A stretch of DNA of 64,000 nucleotides from Comamonadaceae bacterium (GTDB taxonomy: Bacteria; Pseudomonadota; Gammaproteobacteria; Burkholderiales; Burkholderiaceae_C). Shown here in pieces: positions 1 through 7,654 of the stretch. The notes under the pieces were generated by a model, which saw nothing but the letters and a program-made list of their open reading frames with translations, ran no database searches and was not told where the DNA came from. Each line of letters starts with the position of its first letter. The stretch's first letter is position 1. The stretch covers positions 1 to 64,000 of the forward strand of contig CANJNC010000004.1 of assembly GCA_947475685.1 (NCBI GenBank). Reading direction: 5' to 3'. The position numbers and the translations under genes are program-made.

Positions 1-889
1 GTTCAGAGCCATTGGATTTGAATTGGTTGTAAATCTCTGGGCGCGACATGATCTCGGCAATGTACTTGTTGAGCAAATTGACGACTGTGACGGGTGTACC
101 AGCAGGGGCAATCACACCATACCACGGCATGACTTCCCCCCCCTTAAGGCCTAACTCTGCAACTGTAGGCACTTCTGGAATCGCCGACATTCTTTTATCC
201 CCAGCGATCACCAAGGCTTTGATTTTTCCTGCCTGTATATTGGACAACAGGGGTTGTAGGCCGGAAAAAGTCATGGTGATTTGACCACTCAACACATCGT
301 TCAAGGCATCTTGATTGCCCTTGTAGGGGATGTGAATCATTTTGCTGTTGGTCTTGTACGCAAAAAGCTCTCCAGCAAGATGATTGGTACTGCCAACACC
401 TGAAGAGCCATAACTGTAGCGGCCTGGATTGGCTTTGATCAATTTAATCAAGTCGTCCAAATTGTTTACCGGCATCGAGGCATTGACAACCAATACGTTG
501 GGCCCAGCAGCCAGCAAGATGACGGGTGAAAAGTCCTTGATGGGGTTGTAGGGGACGTGAGCCATTAAAGAGGGGTTGATCGCCATGGGCCCTGTGGTTG
601 CGATGGCCAGGGTGTAGCCGTCTGCAGGCGCTTTGGCCACCGCATCCACACCCAAATTTCCTCCTGCCCCCACCTTATTTTCAACCACAACCGCTTGACC
701 CAGAAGTTTCGTCAAGGGAGGGGAAATCAGACGAGCCATGATATCGACTGAGCTTCCCGCAGAAAATGGCGAGATCAATCGAATGGGTTTTTGAGGCCAA
801 TCCGTTTGCGAACCTTGCGCGCAAAGCCATGGGCTGCTGAACATGAAAAAGGCATAAAAAACAATTTGAAAGACATATTGAATTTTCAC
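1..889 (-). CDS. Bug (TctC-like) substrate-binding protein, 3' end cut by window edge
   Basis: Periplasmic binding protein of the Bug/tripartite tricarboxylate transporter receptor family, which captures small carboxylates. Translation begins at a GTG with an AGGAGT ribosome site 5 bases upstream. It opens with a hydrophobic signal peptide ending near LCAQ, then the family hallmarks WPQKPIRLISPF, ENKVGAGGNLG, PADGYTLAI, YNPIKDFSP and HIPYKG. About 296 residues are visible against a usual 320-330, so only the last stretch is missing. The frame stays open through a run of eight C (plus strand), so the gene looks intact here. It lies 25 bases downstream of an EthD-type gene on the same strand and is probably co-transcribed with it. 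The ligand cannot be deduced. Confidence 0.9.
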   Translation of the reverse strand, partial: MKIQYVFQIVFYAFFMFSSPWLCAQGSQTDWPQKPIRLISPFSAGSSVDIMARLISPPLTKLLGQAVVVENKVGAGGNLGVDAVAKAPADGYTLAIATTGPMAINPSLMAHVPYNPIKDFSPVILLAAGPNVLVVNASMPVNNLDDLIKLIKANPGRYSYGSSGVGSTNHLAGELFAYKTNSKMIHIPYKGNQDALNDVLSGQITMTFSGLQPLLSNIQAGKIKALVIAGDKRMSAIPEVPTVAELGLKGGEVMPWYGVIAPAGTPVTVVNLLNKYIAEIMSRPEIYNQFKSNGSE

Positions 890-914
890 AATTAACTCCT
901 CTTTACTCAACCCA

Positions 915-1259
915 TCAAACAATTTGATGATTCATGATTTCAATTTCTCGAGTCAAACAATTGGTTATTTGTCCAATAATTTGAGCACCGTGCGCTCTTA
1001 ATTTTTTCATCTCTTCAGACCCAGCAGCCAATGCCATGGTTTCATGATTTTCATACCAAAGCTCTGCAATCCCATCAACTTCAATCCCATGGGACTCCAC
1101 ATCCAAGCGCTCAAATTGTGAGTCCACTGGGGAGAGGACGTACCTTAAAAGGTGTGGAACGTGCAAAGCGAGTGGCGCATGTTCATGCTCCCAAAGACGA
1201 AGAAACTCCTCATGGCTTAAATTTTTACGTCGACTCAAAATAGAAAGACTTTTAATCAT
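915..1259 (-). CDS. EthD-domain protein (dimeric alpha-beta barrel)
   Basis: A 114-residue protein of the EthD family, small dimeric alpha/beta-barrel proteins often encoded beside catabolic enzymes. Visible signatures are the N-terminal beta strand IKSLSILSRR followed by LSHEEFLRLWEHEHAPLA, the classic EthD segment in which an acidic/His pair follows a Trp, and a second half with DGIAELWYENHE. Length is normal for a single-domain member. It is the first gene of a two-gene unit with the Bug gene at the window edge, which suggests the pair handles one imported carboxylate or aromatic compound. EthD members include lactone and ether-linked catabolic helpers; no specific reaction can be assigned. 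Confidence 0.75.
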   Translation of the reverse strand: MIKSLSILSRRKNLSHEEFLRLWEHEHAPLALHVPHLLRYVLSPVDSQFERLDVESHGIEVDGIAELWYENHETMALAAGSEEMKKLRAHGAQIIGQITNCLTREIEIMNHQIV

Positions 1260-1510
1260 GGTTTTTCATTGTCATAAAATACACCAGGCTCATTGAAGCT
1301 TCAACAACTAAAAAAAGCATTGTAGTTATGCGTTGATTTGCCCACAAGCGACTGTAGACTTTACCCCAAACGAGTGCCCACAGTCCTCTTGGTAAACACT
1401 ACGTGACTTTGCGAGTTTGCAAGATAAAATGAGGGTTGTGCAATCTTCTTTATGCAAAAACATGGTTCAAAGCGCCCTAAGTGTGAAGCGCAATCCTCCT
1501 TTTTTTAAAA

Positions 1511-2662
1511 ATGACACCAACCAACCAACACGACCCCAATAGCCTGCCCCTGAGTGGTTTGCGAGTCATTGAATTGGGCCAAGTCCTCTCTGGCCCCTTT
1601 GCGGGCGCTATTTTGAGTGACCTCGGTGCCGAGGTCTTGAAAATTGAAAAGTGCTTGGGTGGCGACGACGCAAGGCATATGGGCCCTGCCTTTCACAATG
1701 GGGATGCACTGAATTTTCATCTTTTTAACAGAGGAAAAAAATCGATCGCTTTGGACCTCAAAAGTCAAAAAGGCCTGGATGCGCTTCACACGCTTATTAA
1801 GGATGCAGATATTTTGATTCACAACCTACGCCCTGGTGTGACACAAAGCTTGGGCATTGATGGCAAAACCCTTTGTGAACAGTATGCGAAATTGATTTAT
1901 TGTGACATCTCAGCTTTTGGCCATGAAGGGCCTATGCATTTGCGACCTGGCTATGAACCCTTGATCCAAGCATTTAGTGGCTTATCAAGCACCAATGGTG
2001 GCCCCAACGATCCCCCCATACGGATTGGTGCATCTGTTTGCGATCAAGGCACTGGCATGTGGGCAGTCATTGGTGTTTTATCGATGCTTGAAAAGCGCCG
2101 GCACAGCCATCGTGGCGGTATGGTGCAGACATCACTCCTTGAGACCGCGATGGTTTGGAACGGGCAAAAGAGCGAAGCCTTTATCAACCAACAGCAACTG
2201 CCCATTAGACACGCCTCAGGTCATCCCAATTTTGTCCCCTATGAAGCCTTTGATGCTTTAGATGGCCCACTGCTTATTTGTTGTGGCAACGACAGACTGT
2301 TTGCAAAGCTCAGTACCGTATTGGGTCAAGGGCATTGGATCAATGACCCAAAATTTAGCACCAATCGGCAAAGATTGATTCACAAGAGTGAGTTATTGGA
2401 GCAACTGTGCCCCCTCTTGTTAAAAAAATCTCGCGAACACTGGGTTCAAGTTTTTGAGGGAGTGGGCGTGCCTTGCTCTTCCATCTTCAGCCTTCCTCAA
2501 GCGCTTGAGAGCCCTCAGGTTCAAGCCCTGGCTTTGAGACTACCAGTACCTGATCAAGACTTCAAACTGACTGGATTGCCCTTGTCCTTTGACGGTCTTC
2601 GCCCTCCCATTCAAAAAGGCGCGCCCAAACTTGGCGAACACAACGCTGAGTTTAATCTTTGA
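1511..2662 (+). CDS. CaiB/BaiF family CoA-transferase
   Basis: Class III CoA-transferase, 383 residues, slightly short of the typical ~400. It opens with the family start LSGLRVIELGQVLSGPFAG, then LSDLGAEVLKIEK and DLKSQKGLDAL (CoA-binding Rossmann-like part). The aspartate expected to form the acyl-anhydride intermediate lies in IGASVCDQGTGMW around residue 175. These enzymes move CoA from a donor such as succinyl-CoA onto an organic acid. The HMG-CoA-lyase-like gene follows 25 bases downstream and a Bug gene comes next, so the three probably import, activate and cleave a branched dicarboxylic acid; that is inference from context. No convincing Shine-Dalgarno is seen before the ATG. Confidence 0.9.
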   Translation: MTPTNQHDPNSLPLSGLRVIELGQVLSGPFAGAILSDLGAEVLKIEKCLGGDDARHMGPAFHNGDALNFHLFNRGKKSIALDLKSQKGLDALHTLIKDADILIHNLRPGVTQSLGIDGKTLCEQYAKLIYCDISAFGHEGPMHLRPGYEPLIQAFSGLSSTNGGPNDPPIRIGASVCDQGTGMWAVIGVLSMLEKRRHSHRGGMVQTSLLETAMVWNGQKSEAFINQQQLPIRHASGHPNFVPYEAFDALDGPLLICCGNDRLFAKLSTVLGQGHWINDPKFSTNRQRLIHKSELLEQLCPLLLKKSREHWVQVFEGVGVPCSSIFSLPQALESPQVQALALRLPVPDQDFKLTGLPLSFDGLRPPIQKGAPKLGEHNAEFNL

Positions 2663-2687
2663 CACGGACTCACATTTTTTACAAATC

Positions 2688-3647
2688 ATGAACCATTGCC
2701 CCAAAGCCATCCACATTCACGAAGAAGGCCCCAGAGAGGGCTTTCAAATTGAGCCAGGACCCATTGCTACTGCGGACAAGGTCAAGTTCATTGAAGCTTT
2801 GGCCAACACAGGACTCAAGGAAGTTCAAGCGGTCTCCTTTGTCAACCCCAAAAGAGTGCCTGGCATGGCTGACGCAGAAGAGGTGGCGCGGTTGATCCGT
2901 CGCAAAGAAGGTGTGCGCTATACATCTGTTTGGTTGAACCTCAAGGGCTTGGAGCGCGCGATGCAAACGCCACTGGATGTATATGGCCGCTTGCAAATCA
3001 GTGCCTCTGAGAGTTTTTCCATCAAAAACACGGGTAAAAACACACAAGACACATTGATTGAACAGCGGCAAATCATCGAGTTTTGCATGGAGAAAAACCT
3101 CTCGATCGATTCGGCCATTGTCATGACAGCCTTTGGCTGCAACATTGAAGGGGAAATCAAAGAGGAAAAGGTGACCCAACAAATAAACCTGTTGATGAAT
3201 TTGCTGAAAGAGTATGACATGCGATTGCCCTATCTTCGCCTGGCAGATACGGTAGGTTGGGCCAATCCCAGATCCATGGACCGAGTCATCTCTAGTGTCC
3301 AAGACAAATGGCCTGAGTTGAGTCTGGGCTTGCACTTGCACGACACAAGGGGCACTGGATTGGCCAATGCCGTGGTGGGCTTATCCAAAGGGATTGAACA
3401 TTTTGACAGCTCTTGTGCGGGCCTGGGTGGCTGCCCTTTTGCAGGACACAAAGGAGCGGCTGGAAACATCTGCACAGAAGATTTGGTATTTTTGTGTGAA
3501 GAAATGGGCATCTCCACAGGGGTAGACTTGGATGCGTTGATTGAATGTGCCCACATGGCCGAGGGCATTGTGGGTCATGCGCTTCCCGGCAAAGTCATGC
3601 GAGGTGGCAGCCTGAGCAAATATAAAAATCACACCCAAGGTTTTTAA
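2688..3647 (+). CDS. Hydroxymethylglutaryl-CoA lyase-like enzyme
   Basis: TIM-barrel acyl-CoA lyase of the HMG-CoA lyase (HMGL/DRE-metallolyase) family, about 319 residues, close to the usual ~300. The start chosen is the ATG at 2688; the frame is open further upstream but that part overlaps the CoA-transferase and lacks family similarity. The N-terminal EEGPREGFQIE holds the conserved Arg, SFVNPKRVPGMAD matches the substrate loop, GLHLHDTRGTG gives the HxH metal ligands, and GLGGCPFAGHKGAAGN contains the catalytic-loop Cys. Members split HMG-CoA, citramalyl-CoA or similar thioesters to acetyl-CoA plus a keto acid. Linked to the CoA-transferase before it and the Bug gene 2 bases after it. Confidence 0.88.
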   Translation: MNHCPKAIHIHEEGPREGFQIEPGPIATADKVKFIEALANTGLKEVQAVSFVNPKRVPGMADAEEVARLIRRKEGVRYTSVWLNLKGLERAMQTPLDVYGRLQISASESFSIKNTGKNTQDTLIEQRQIIEFCMEKNLSIDSAIVMTAFGCNIEGEIKEEKVTQQINLLMNLLKEYDMRLPYLRLADTVGWANPRSMDRVISSVQDKWPELSLGLHLHDTRGTGLANAVVGLSKGIEHFDSSCAGLGGCPFAGHKGAAGNICTEDLVFLCEEMGISTGVDLDALIECAHMAEGIVGHALPGKVMRGGSLSKYKNHTQGF

Positions 3648-3649
3648 AA

Positions 3650-4630
3650 ATGAAAGAACCGTTCAACATCCATCGTCTTAGACGTTTATTACAGTTGGCC
3701 ATGTGCCTGGCCATGCTTAATGTCGCCTATGGCCAAGATTACCCTTCTAAGCCCATCAAATTGATCGTACCCTTCGCCTCAGGCTCCGGCAGCGATCAAG
3801 CGGCCAGGACTTACGCTCAAACCATTTCACAGATCTACAAAGTCCCCGTAATCGTTGAGCCCAAACCAGGTGGCAATGGCTTCATTGCAGTTCAAAGTGT
3901 GGCCAAGGCTTTGCCTGATGGCTATACGGCGCTCTACACCACCAACACCACCCACGCAGCCAACGAGCACCTGTATAAGAGCCTTCCCTACGATCCCGTT
4001 AAAGACTTTTCCCCAGTCGCTTTGATCTCCATAGGTCACATGTCCTTGGTGGTCAATATCAACTCCAAATACAAGAGCGTTGAAGACTTGGTTGCCGAGG
4101 CCAAGAAAAGGCCAGGTGAGTTGAACTTTGGAAGTGGCAGCTCTTCAAGCAGGGTTGCCAGTGAGATGTTTAAACAGATGGCTAAAATTGACGTCAAAAG
4201 CATCCCCTATAAAAGCAACCCCATGTCCATCACAGATTTGATGGGCGGACAAATCGACTTCATGTTCACCGATGCGGCAACGGGTGTGCCACAAATTCAG
4301 GCCAACAAGCTCAGAGCTTTGGCCGTGAGTGGGCAAAAGCGCTTGCAATCGATTCCAACCGTACCGAGCATGGAAGAAGCAGGCATCAAGGGCTATGACA
4401 TGTCTTATTGGAATGCTGTTTATTTACCCGCGGCAACACCTAGTTCAGTGGTCAATAAACTCAATGAAATGTTTGTCAAAGCGTCCACATCCAGCGCAGT
4501 TCAAAACTATTTGAGCTTCACCAGCGGTGAGGCCGCACTCTCAACGCCTGAGGGTCTGGCTCAATTTCAAGCCAGTGAGTCTGCCAGGTGGGGCAAGGTC
4601 ATCAAGCAAGCAGGCATCGAGCCTGAGTAA
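3650..4630 (+). CDS. Bug (TctC-like) substrate-binding protein
   Basis: A 326-residue Bug receptor whose ATG lies 2 bases after the lyase stop, so it is the third gene of the CoA-transferase/lyase operon. The signal peptide ends near NVAYGQ. The mature protein starts YPSKPIKLIVPFASGSGSDQ and has EPKPGGNGFIA, PDGYTALYT, YDPVKDFSP and SIPYKS. The ligand loop reads SGSGSD where many paralogues have AGG-x-D, a possible specificity difference. It probably delivers the organic acid that the two upstream enzymes activate and cleave; this rests on context only. Confidence 0.92.
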   Translation: MKEPFNIHRLRRLLQLAMCLAMLNVAYGQDYPSKPIKLIVPFASGSGSDQAARTYAQTISQIYKVPVIVEPKPGGNGFIAVQSVAKALPDGYTALYTTNTTHAANEHLYKSLPYDPVKDFSPVALISIGHMSLVVNINSKYKSVEDLVAEAKKRPGELNFGSGSSSSRVASEMFKQMAKIDVKSIPYKSNPMSITDLMGGQIDFMFTDAATGVPQIQANKLRALAVSGQKRLQSIPTVPSMEEAGIKGYDMSYWNAVYLPAATPSSVVNKLNEMFVKASTSSAVQNYLSFTSGEAALSTPEGLAQFQASESARWGKVIKQAGIEPE

Positions 4631-4696
4631 GCAAACCATACATTGAGGGGGCAGAAATTGCAGGCCCAACACTGAAGTACCCGCTTGGGTCCTGCG

Positions 4697-5206
4697 TCAG
4701 TCCTTGACCTCGGTCAAAAGCTTGTCTTCCAAGAGCTTTTTATCTTCAGCGCGAAATCCAGCATGCATGAACACCACTTTGCCCTGTGGGTTGATGAGGT
4801 ATGAGGTGGGCATGCTCTTTAAATTCATTTTCCTAGGCAGCTCTCCCTTTGGATCATAGGCCACAGGAAATTTAGATGGGTTTTGAAGCAAGAACCGCTC
4901 TGCGTCGGTTTTTTTAACGTCGACATTGACCGCGATGATTTGAATATTTTTACCCTGAAGTTTGGTTTGCATGTCGTTCATGAAGGGAAATGATTGACGA
5001 CAAGGCACACACCACGAAGCCCAGAAGTCCAAATATATCCATTTGCCTTTTAATTCAGACAAGCTTTGGGCTTGAGCAAAACCAGGAATTTCAAACTCGG
5101 ACACAGACTCCCCAAGTTCAATTGCAGGTGTACTCAAAGGTGAGGTGAGCAATGCACTTAAAAGAAGGAGATGCTTGAGCGTGAGACGCATCGACCATAT
5201 ATTCAT
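4697..5206 (-). CDS. TlpA/ResA-type periplasmic thioredoxin
   Basis: A 169-residue exported thioredoxin-fold protein. An N-terminal hydrophobic segment (LLLLSALLTSPLSTPA) is followed by a redoxin domain with the active site FWASWCVPCRQSFPF (WCxxC motif, here WCVPC) and the cis-Pro region SMPTSYLINPQG. TlpA/ResA proteins reduce disulfides of periplasmic partners, classically in cytochrome c or copper-site assembly. It is the last gene of a minus-strand operon: 14 bases separate it from the RTX-like gene, with DUF3570 and DUF4266 genes upstream. A likely client here is the cysteine-bearing DUF4266 lipoprotein (inference). Confidence 0.9.
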   Translation of the reverse strand: MNIWSMRLTLKHLLLLSALLTSPLSTPAIELGESVSEFEIPGFAQAQSLSELKGKWIYLDFWASWCVPCRQSFPFMNDMQTKLQGKNIQIIAVNVDVKKTDAERFLLQNPSKFPVAYDPKGELPRKMNLKSMPTSYLINPQGKVVFMHAGFRAEDKKLLEDKLLTEVKD

Positions 5207-5220
5207 AAGGCTTAAATTCT

Positions 5221-6069
5221 CTAAAGCGTATAGCCTGTGTAAGGCAATCCAGTCTGAGGTAGACCCATTGCCGTGAGGTTGACCAAATCGGCTGCCATGA
5301 CTCCTATAGAGGCAACTGTTTGCTTGCCCTGATCCAACATCAAAACAAATGGAGCTGCCTGCTGAGCAGTGTGCGCGCCCACCACATTGGAGTACAACAC
5401 GTCGACAATTTGTTGATTTGAAGCATTGGGCATGGCTGCAGAAAGAGCCAACGCGATGATGTTGGAAAATTTAGTCGCAGAACTGGATTTGACATCTTGA
5501 TCTAAAAATTTTAAACCTATTCCAACATAATCTGGCCTTTGAGTCACCGTTGCCGCACCAAATACAGCCGCAATGGTCTTAGCAACAAGTGTTGCATTCC
5601 CATTGTTTGCAAAATCCAATGCAATGCTCTTGTCTTTGAATTGAATTCGGTTGATGTTTTCAAACGTAAACAAACCCGTGCCATCGCTGGCTAAAGCTTT
5701 GTAACCCGTTGCAGTTTGGGAAAGCGGTAATGTATTGGCATTCTTTCCCCATAAAGAAACACCTTCGATACCGTCAAAAAATGCCACTGGGTTGCCGCCA
5801 ATACCCGCAAAATCATGCTTGCTATTGAGTGTCAGCACCTCCATGTTTTTCAACGTCAAATAGGTTGCTGAACTCGCTCCAGAGACAGTGTCCACTTGAA
5901 CGACCCCATTGGAGGAGTTGATAATAAAATAATCCGCTTTTACTGAAGTGCCAAGGCTTAGGGTGTCGATGCCTGCTAAGCCATCAATGATCAATGATCC
6001 GCCAACCCCACCAATTAAAGCTCTTGTGTCATTGGAACTCGTCAATGTGGTGGTTTGAGTGGACGCCAT
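5221..6069 (-). CDS. RTX-like / DUF4214-type surface or secreted protein
   Basis: A 282-residue protein with no signal peptide and almost no cysteine. The N-terminal half carries LIGGVGGSLIIDGLAGIDTLSLG, reminiscent of a single degenerate RTX turn (GGxGxDxL). The C-terminal half starts around residue 140 with INRIQFKDKSIALDFANNGN and continues LVAKTIAAVFGAATV, YVGIGLKFLDQ and VVDVLYSNVVGAHTAQQAA. That helical block is what is found at the ends of many large T1SS-type adhesins and DUF4214-like proteins. It sits between DUF3570 and TlpA genes with 23- and 14-base gaps, so it is part of that operon. Its job is unknown; no type I secretion genes are in the window. Confidence 0.6.
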   Translation of the reverse strand: MASTQTTTLTSSNDTRALIGGVGGSLIIDGLAGIDTLSLGTSVKADYFIINSSNGVVQVDTVSGASSATYLTLKNMEVLTLNSKHDFAGIGGNPVAFFDGIEGVSLWGKNANTLPLSQTATGYKALASDGTGLFTFENINRIQFKDKSIALDFANNGNATLVAKTIAAVFGAATVTQRPDYVGIGLKFLDQDVKSSSATKFSNIIALALSAAMPNASNQQIVDVLYSNVVGAHTAQQAAPFVLMLDQGKQTVASIGVMAADLVNLTAMGLPQTGLPYTGYTL

Positions 6070-6092
6070 AAATAAAAAAATATAACTTAGGT

Positions 6093-7283
6093 TTAATCAA
6101 ATAAATGGGAAATCCCAAATTGAATGCTCTTGGCCGCAAAGGGGTCTAGTCCCGGACTTCCCTCTCCAAACAGTCGCCATCCTGCCCTTTGTTGATATTG
6201 CTCAACTTTCAAATCTACGGTGGTCTCTTGGTTGATCAATTTAGAGACCTTCAATCCATAGGTATGGGCCCCAAAGGCTGACATGCGTTGATCCTCGGTA
6301 TAGTAAACAGCGTCCAATGAAGGACTCGGTGGAAATGGCGATCCAGAACCGTCCGAGTTCACAAAAAATCTGGCCGCCGACTGGGTGTACAAACGAAAGT
6401 AGGGCCTGATGGTCCATTGATTGGCATAGGGTTTGACGTACTCCAAGTTCAATGTATGTGACTGCATGCCCCAGTTGTCGTCATAGTAACGATAGCTCAT
6501 TTTGAGCGTGGTTTGCCGACTCTCAAAATGGTGATTCCACTTGCCCAACAGTGTATTGTGCGTTCTCGTTTTGGGGCGCAAATCAAAGACTTTGTAGGGA
6601 TCAGAGAAATACCCTTGGCCATAGAAGTGTCCAACTTGAACTTGCGCTATGTCTCGCACCCCCATGACCTGGGTGACACCAAAGATGAAATCCAAGGTTT
6701 GTTTGGTCTCATTGGCCACGATGTGATTGGTCGGGTTGATTTGATCGCTGTTGGTGGACACCCCTGCATTCCAAGTGGTATTTTTATCTTCACTTAATTT
6801 GGTGAACGCGTAAAAAACACCTTTGGACAAATAGTCAGCCTCTTTTGAAAAACTGCCTCCATAGGTTTGTGTACCCAATGCGTCGTAATGCGTGCCACTC
6901 ACTTCAATCATATGGCGTTGATCATGCATATTTCTCAAGGCACGGGTATGGTAGGCGGGAGAAGCACCAGAGATGGTATCGGTCGTGTAGGTAGAAGACA
7001 GGGACCACTCATTGGACAAGGGCTTCATGACCAGCAAAGAAGGCGATTTGACACGAATGCGATCACTCCCGGGTTGTCTGTCCAAATAGTCTAAATATTT
7101 AAAAGCCACCAAACCTCTCTCAGGTGCACTGTCGGCCATGGCCACTTCAGGAGTGACCATGATGTGAAGGCTCATGGCCGCAGCCATCAAGCCCATGCCC
7201 ATGCCCAGCGAAGTCGCACTCTCGCCTCCATCGGTTGGAGTGCAGTGTGTGATTTTTTTAGTTACAACCACAACCCCCCCCAC
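6093..7283 (-). CDS. DUF3570 outer-membrane beta-barrel protein
   Basis: A 396-residue protein of the DUF3570 family. A hydrophobic export segment (GLMAAAMSLHIMV around residues 30-45) precedes AFKYLDYLDRQPGSDRI and many alternating polar/aromatic strands (e.g. WSLSSTYTTDTISGASP, MIEVSGTHYDALG, TTLKMSYRYYDDNWG). The chain ends in a terminal aromatic (HLFD, with Phe next to last), as in outer-membrane barrels. The reading frame overlaps the end of the DUF4266 gene by 26 bases. The start is probably a GTG inside that overlap, so translation is likely coupled; an internal ATG just before the hydrophobic segment is an alternative. Function of the family is not established. Confidence 0.85.
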   Translation of the reverse strand: MGGVVVVTKKITHCTPTDGGESATSLGMGMGLMAAAMSLHIMVTPEVAMADSAPERGLVAFKYLDYLDRQPGSDRIRVKSPSLLVMKPLSNEWSLSSTYTTDTISGASPAYHTRALRNMHDQRHMIEVSGTHYDALGTQTYGGSFSKEADYLSKGVFYAFTKLSEDKNTTWNAGVSTNSDQINPTNHIVANETKQTLDFIFGVTQVMGVRDIAQVQVGHFYGQGYFSDPYKVFDLRPKTRTHNTLLGKWNHHFESRQTTLKMSYRYYDDNWGMQSHTLNLEYVKPYANQWTIRPYFRLYTQSAARFFVNSDGSGSPFPPSPSLDAVYYTEDQRMSAFGAHTYGLKVSKLINQETTVDLKVEQYQQRAGWRLFGEGSPGLDPFAAKSIQFGISHLFD

Positions 7284-7515
7284 CTACACCAGTACCACCG
7301 AAAGAGCCTTCTTTGCTGAAGTAGGTGTGTTCTGTGAAACTTTGATCCAACACGTCCACTTCAAAGGTCATTTCAGGCTTGGCCAAAAACCCCTTTTCCC
7401 AAGGAGATACAGGAGTGATGAGCGCACAAGACGTGAGCAGGCAAGAAAAGATACCCAAGCATAAAAGCCTGATCTTTCGCAAAGAGCAATGCCGATTGAA
7501 CACATCAAGTCCCAT
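7258..7515 (-). CDS. DUF4266 lipoprotein with C-terminal Gly-Cys tail
   Basis: A small lipoprotein, 85 residues from the ATG chosen here. The frame extends further upstream but the lipobox position argues for this start, or for the TTG nine codons later. Lipobox: FSCLLTSCA. The mature part has the family signature PWEKGFLAKPEM, HTYFSKEGSFGG and ends GVGGGGCGCN, a glycine run with two cysteines at the extreme C-terminus. It heads the DUF4266-DUF3570-RTX-like-TlpA operon. From memory, DUF4266 and DUF3570 genes often travel together, frequently with ApbE-type flavin transferases; no apbE is seen here. Role unknown; the tail suggests metal or redox chemistry (inference). Confidence 0.85.
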   Translation of the reverse strand: MGLDVFNRHCSLRKIRLLCLGIFSCLLTSCALITPVSPWEKGFLAKPEMTFEVDVLDQSFTEHTYFSKEGSFGGTGVGGGGCGCN

Positions 7516-7654
7516 ATAAACGTTCGAAGTCTGTGACTTGAATATACCCCAGGCCCAAGGGAAAAAGCCAAAGATTGCTCTCATTTGCGACCCTTTGGAA
7601 CGTAAAGATGTGTTGACACGCTTAAAGGATCTGGGCCAAGAACACGCCACAGGC

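Noticed and set aside
2679-3341. Long minus-strand frame (220 codons) inside the HMG-CoA-lyase-like gene
   Set aside because: Shadow of a well-supported gene on the other strand; no family features and no ribosome site.
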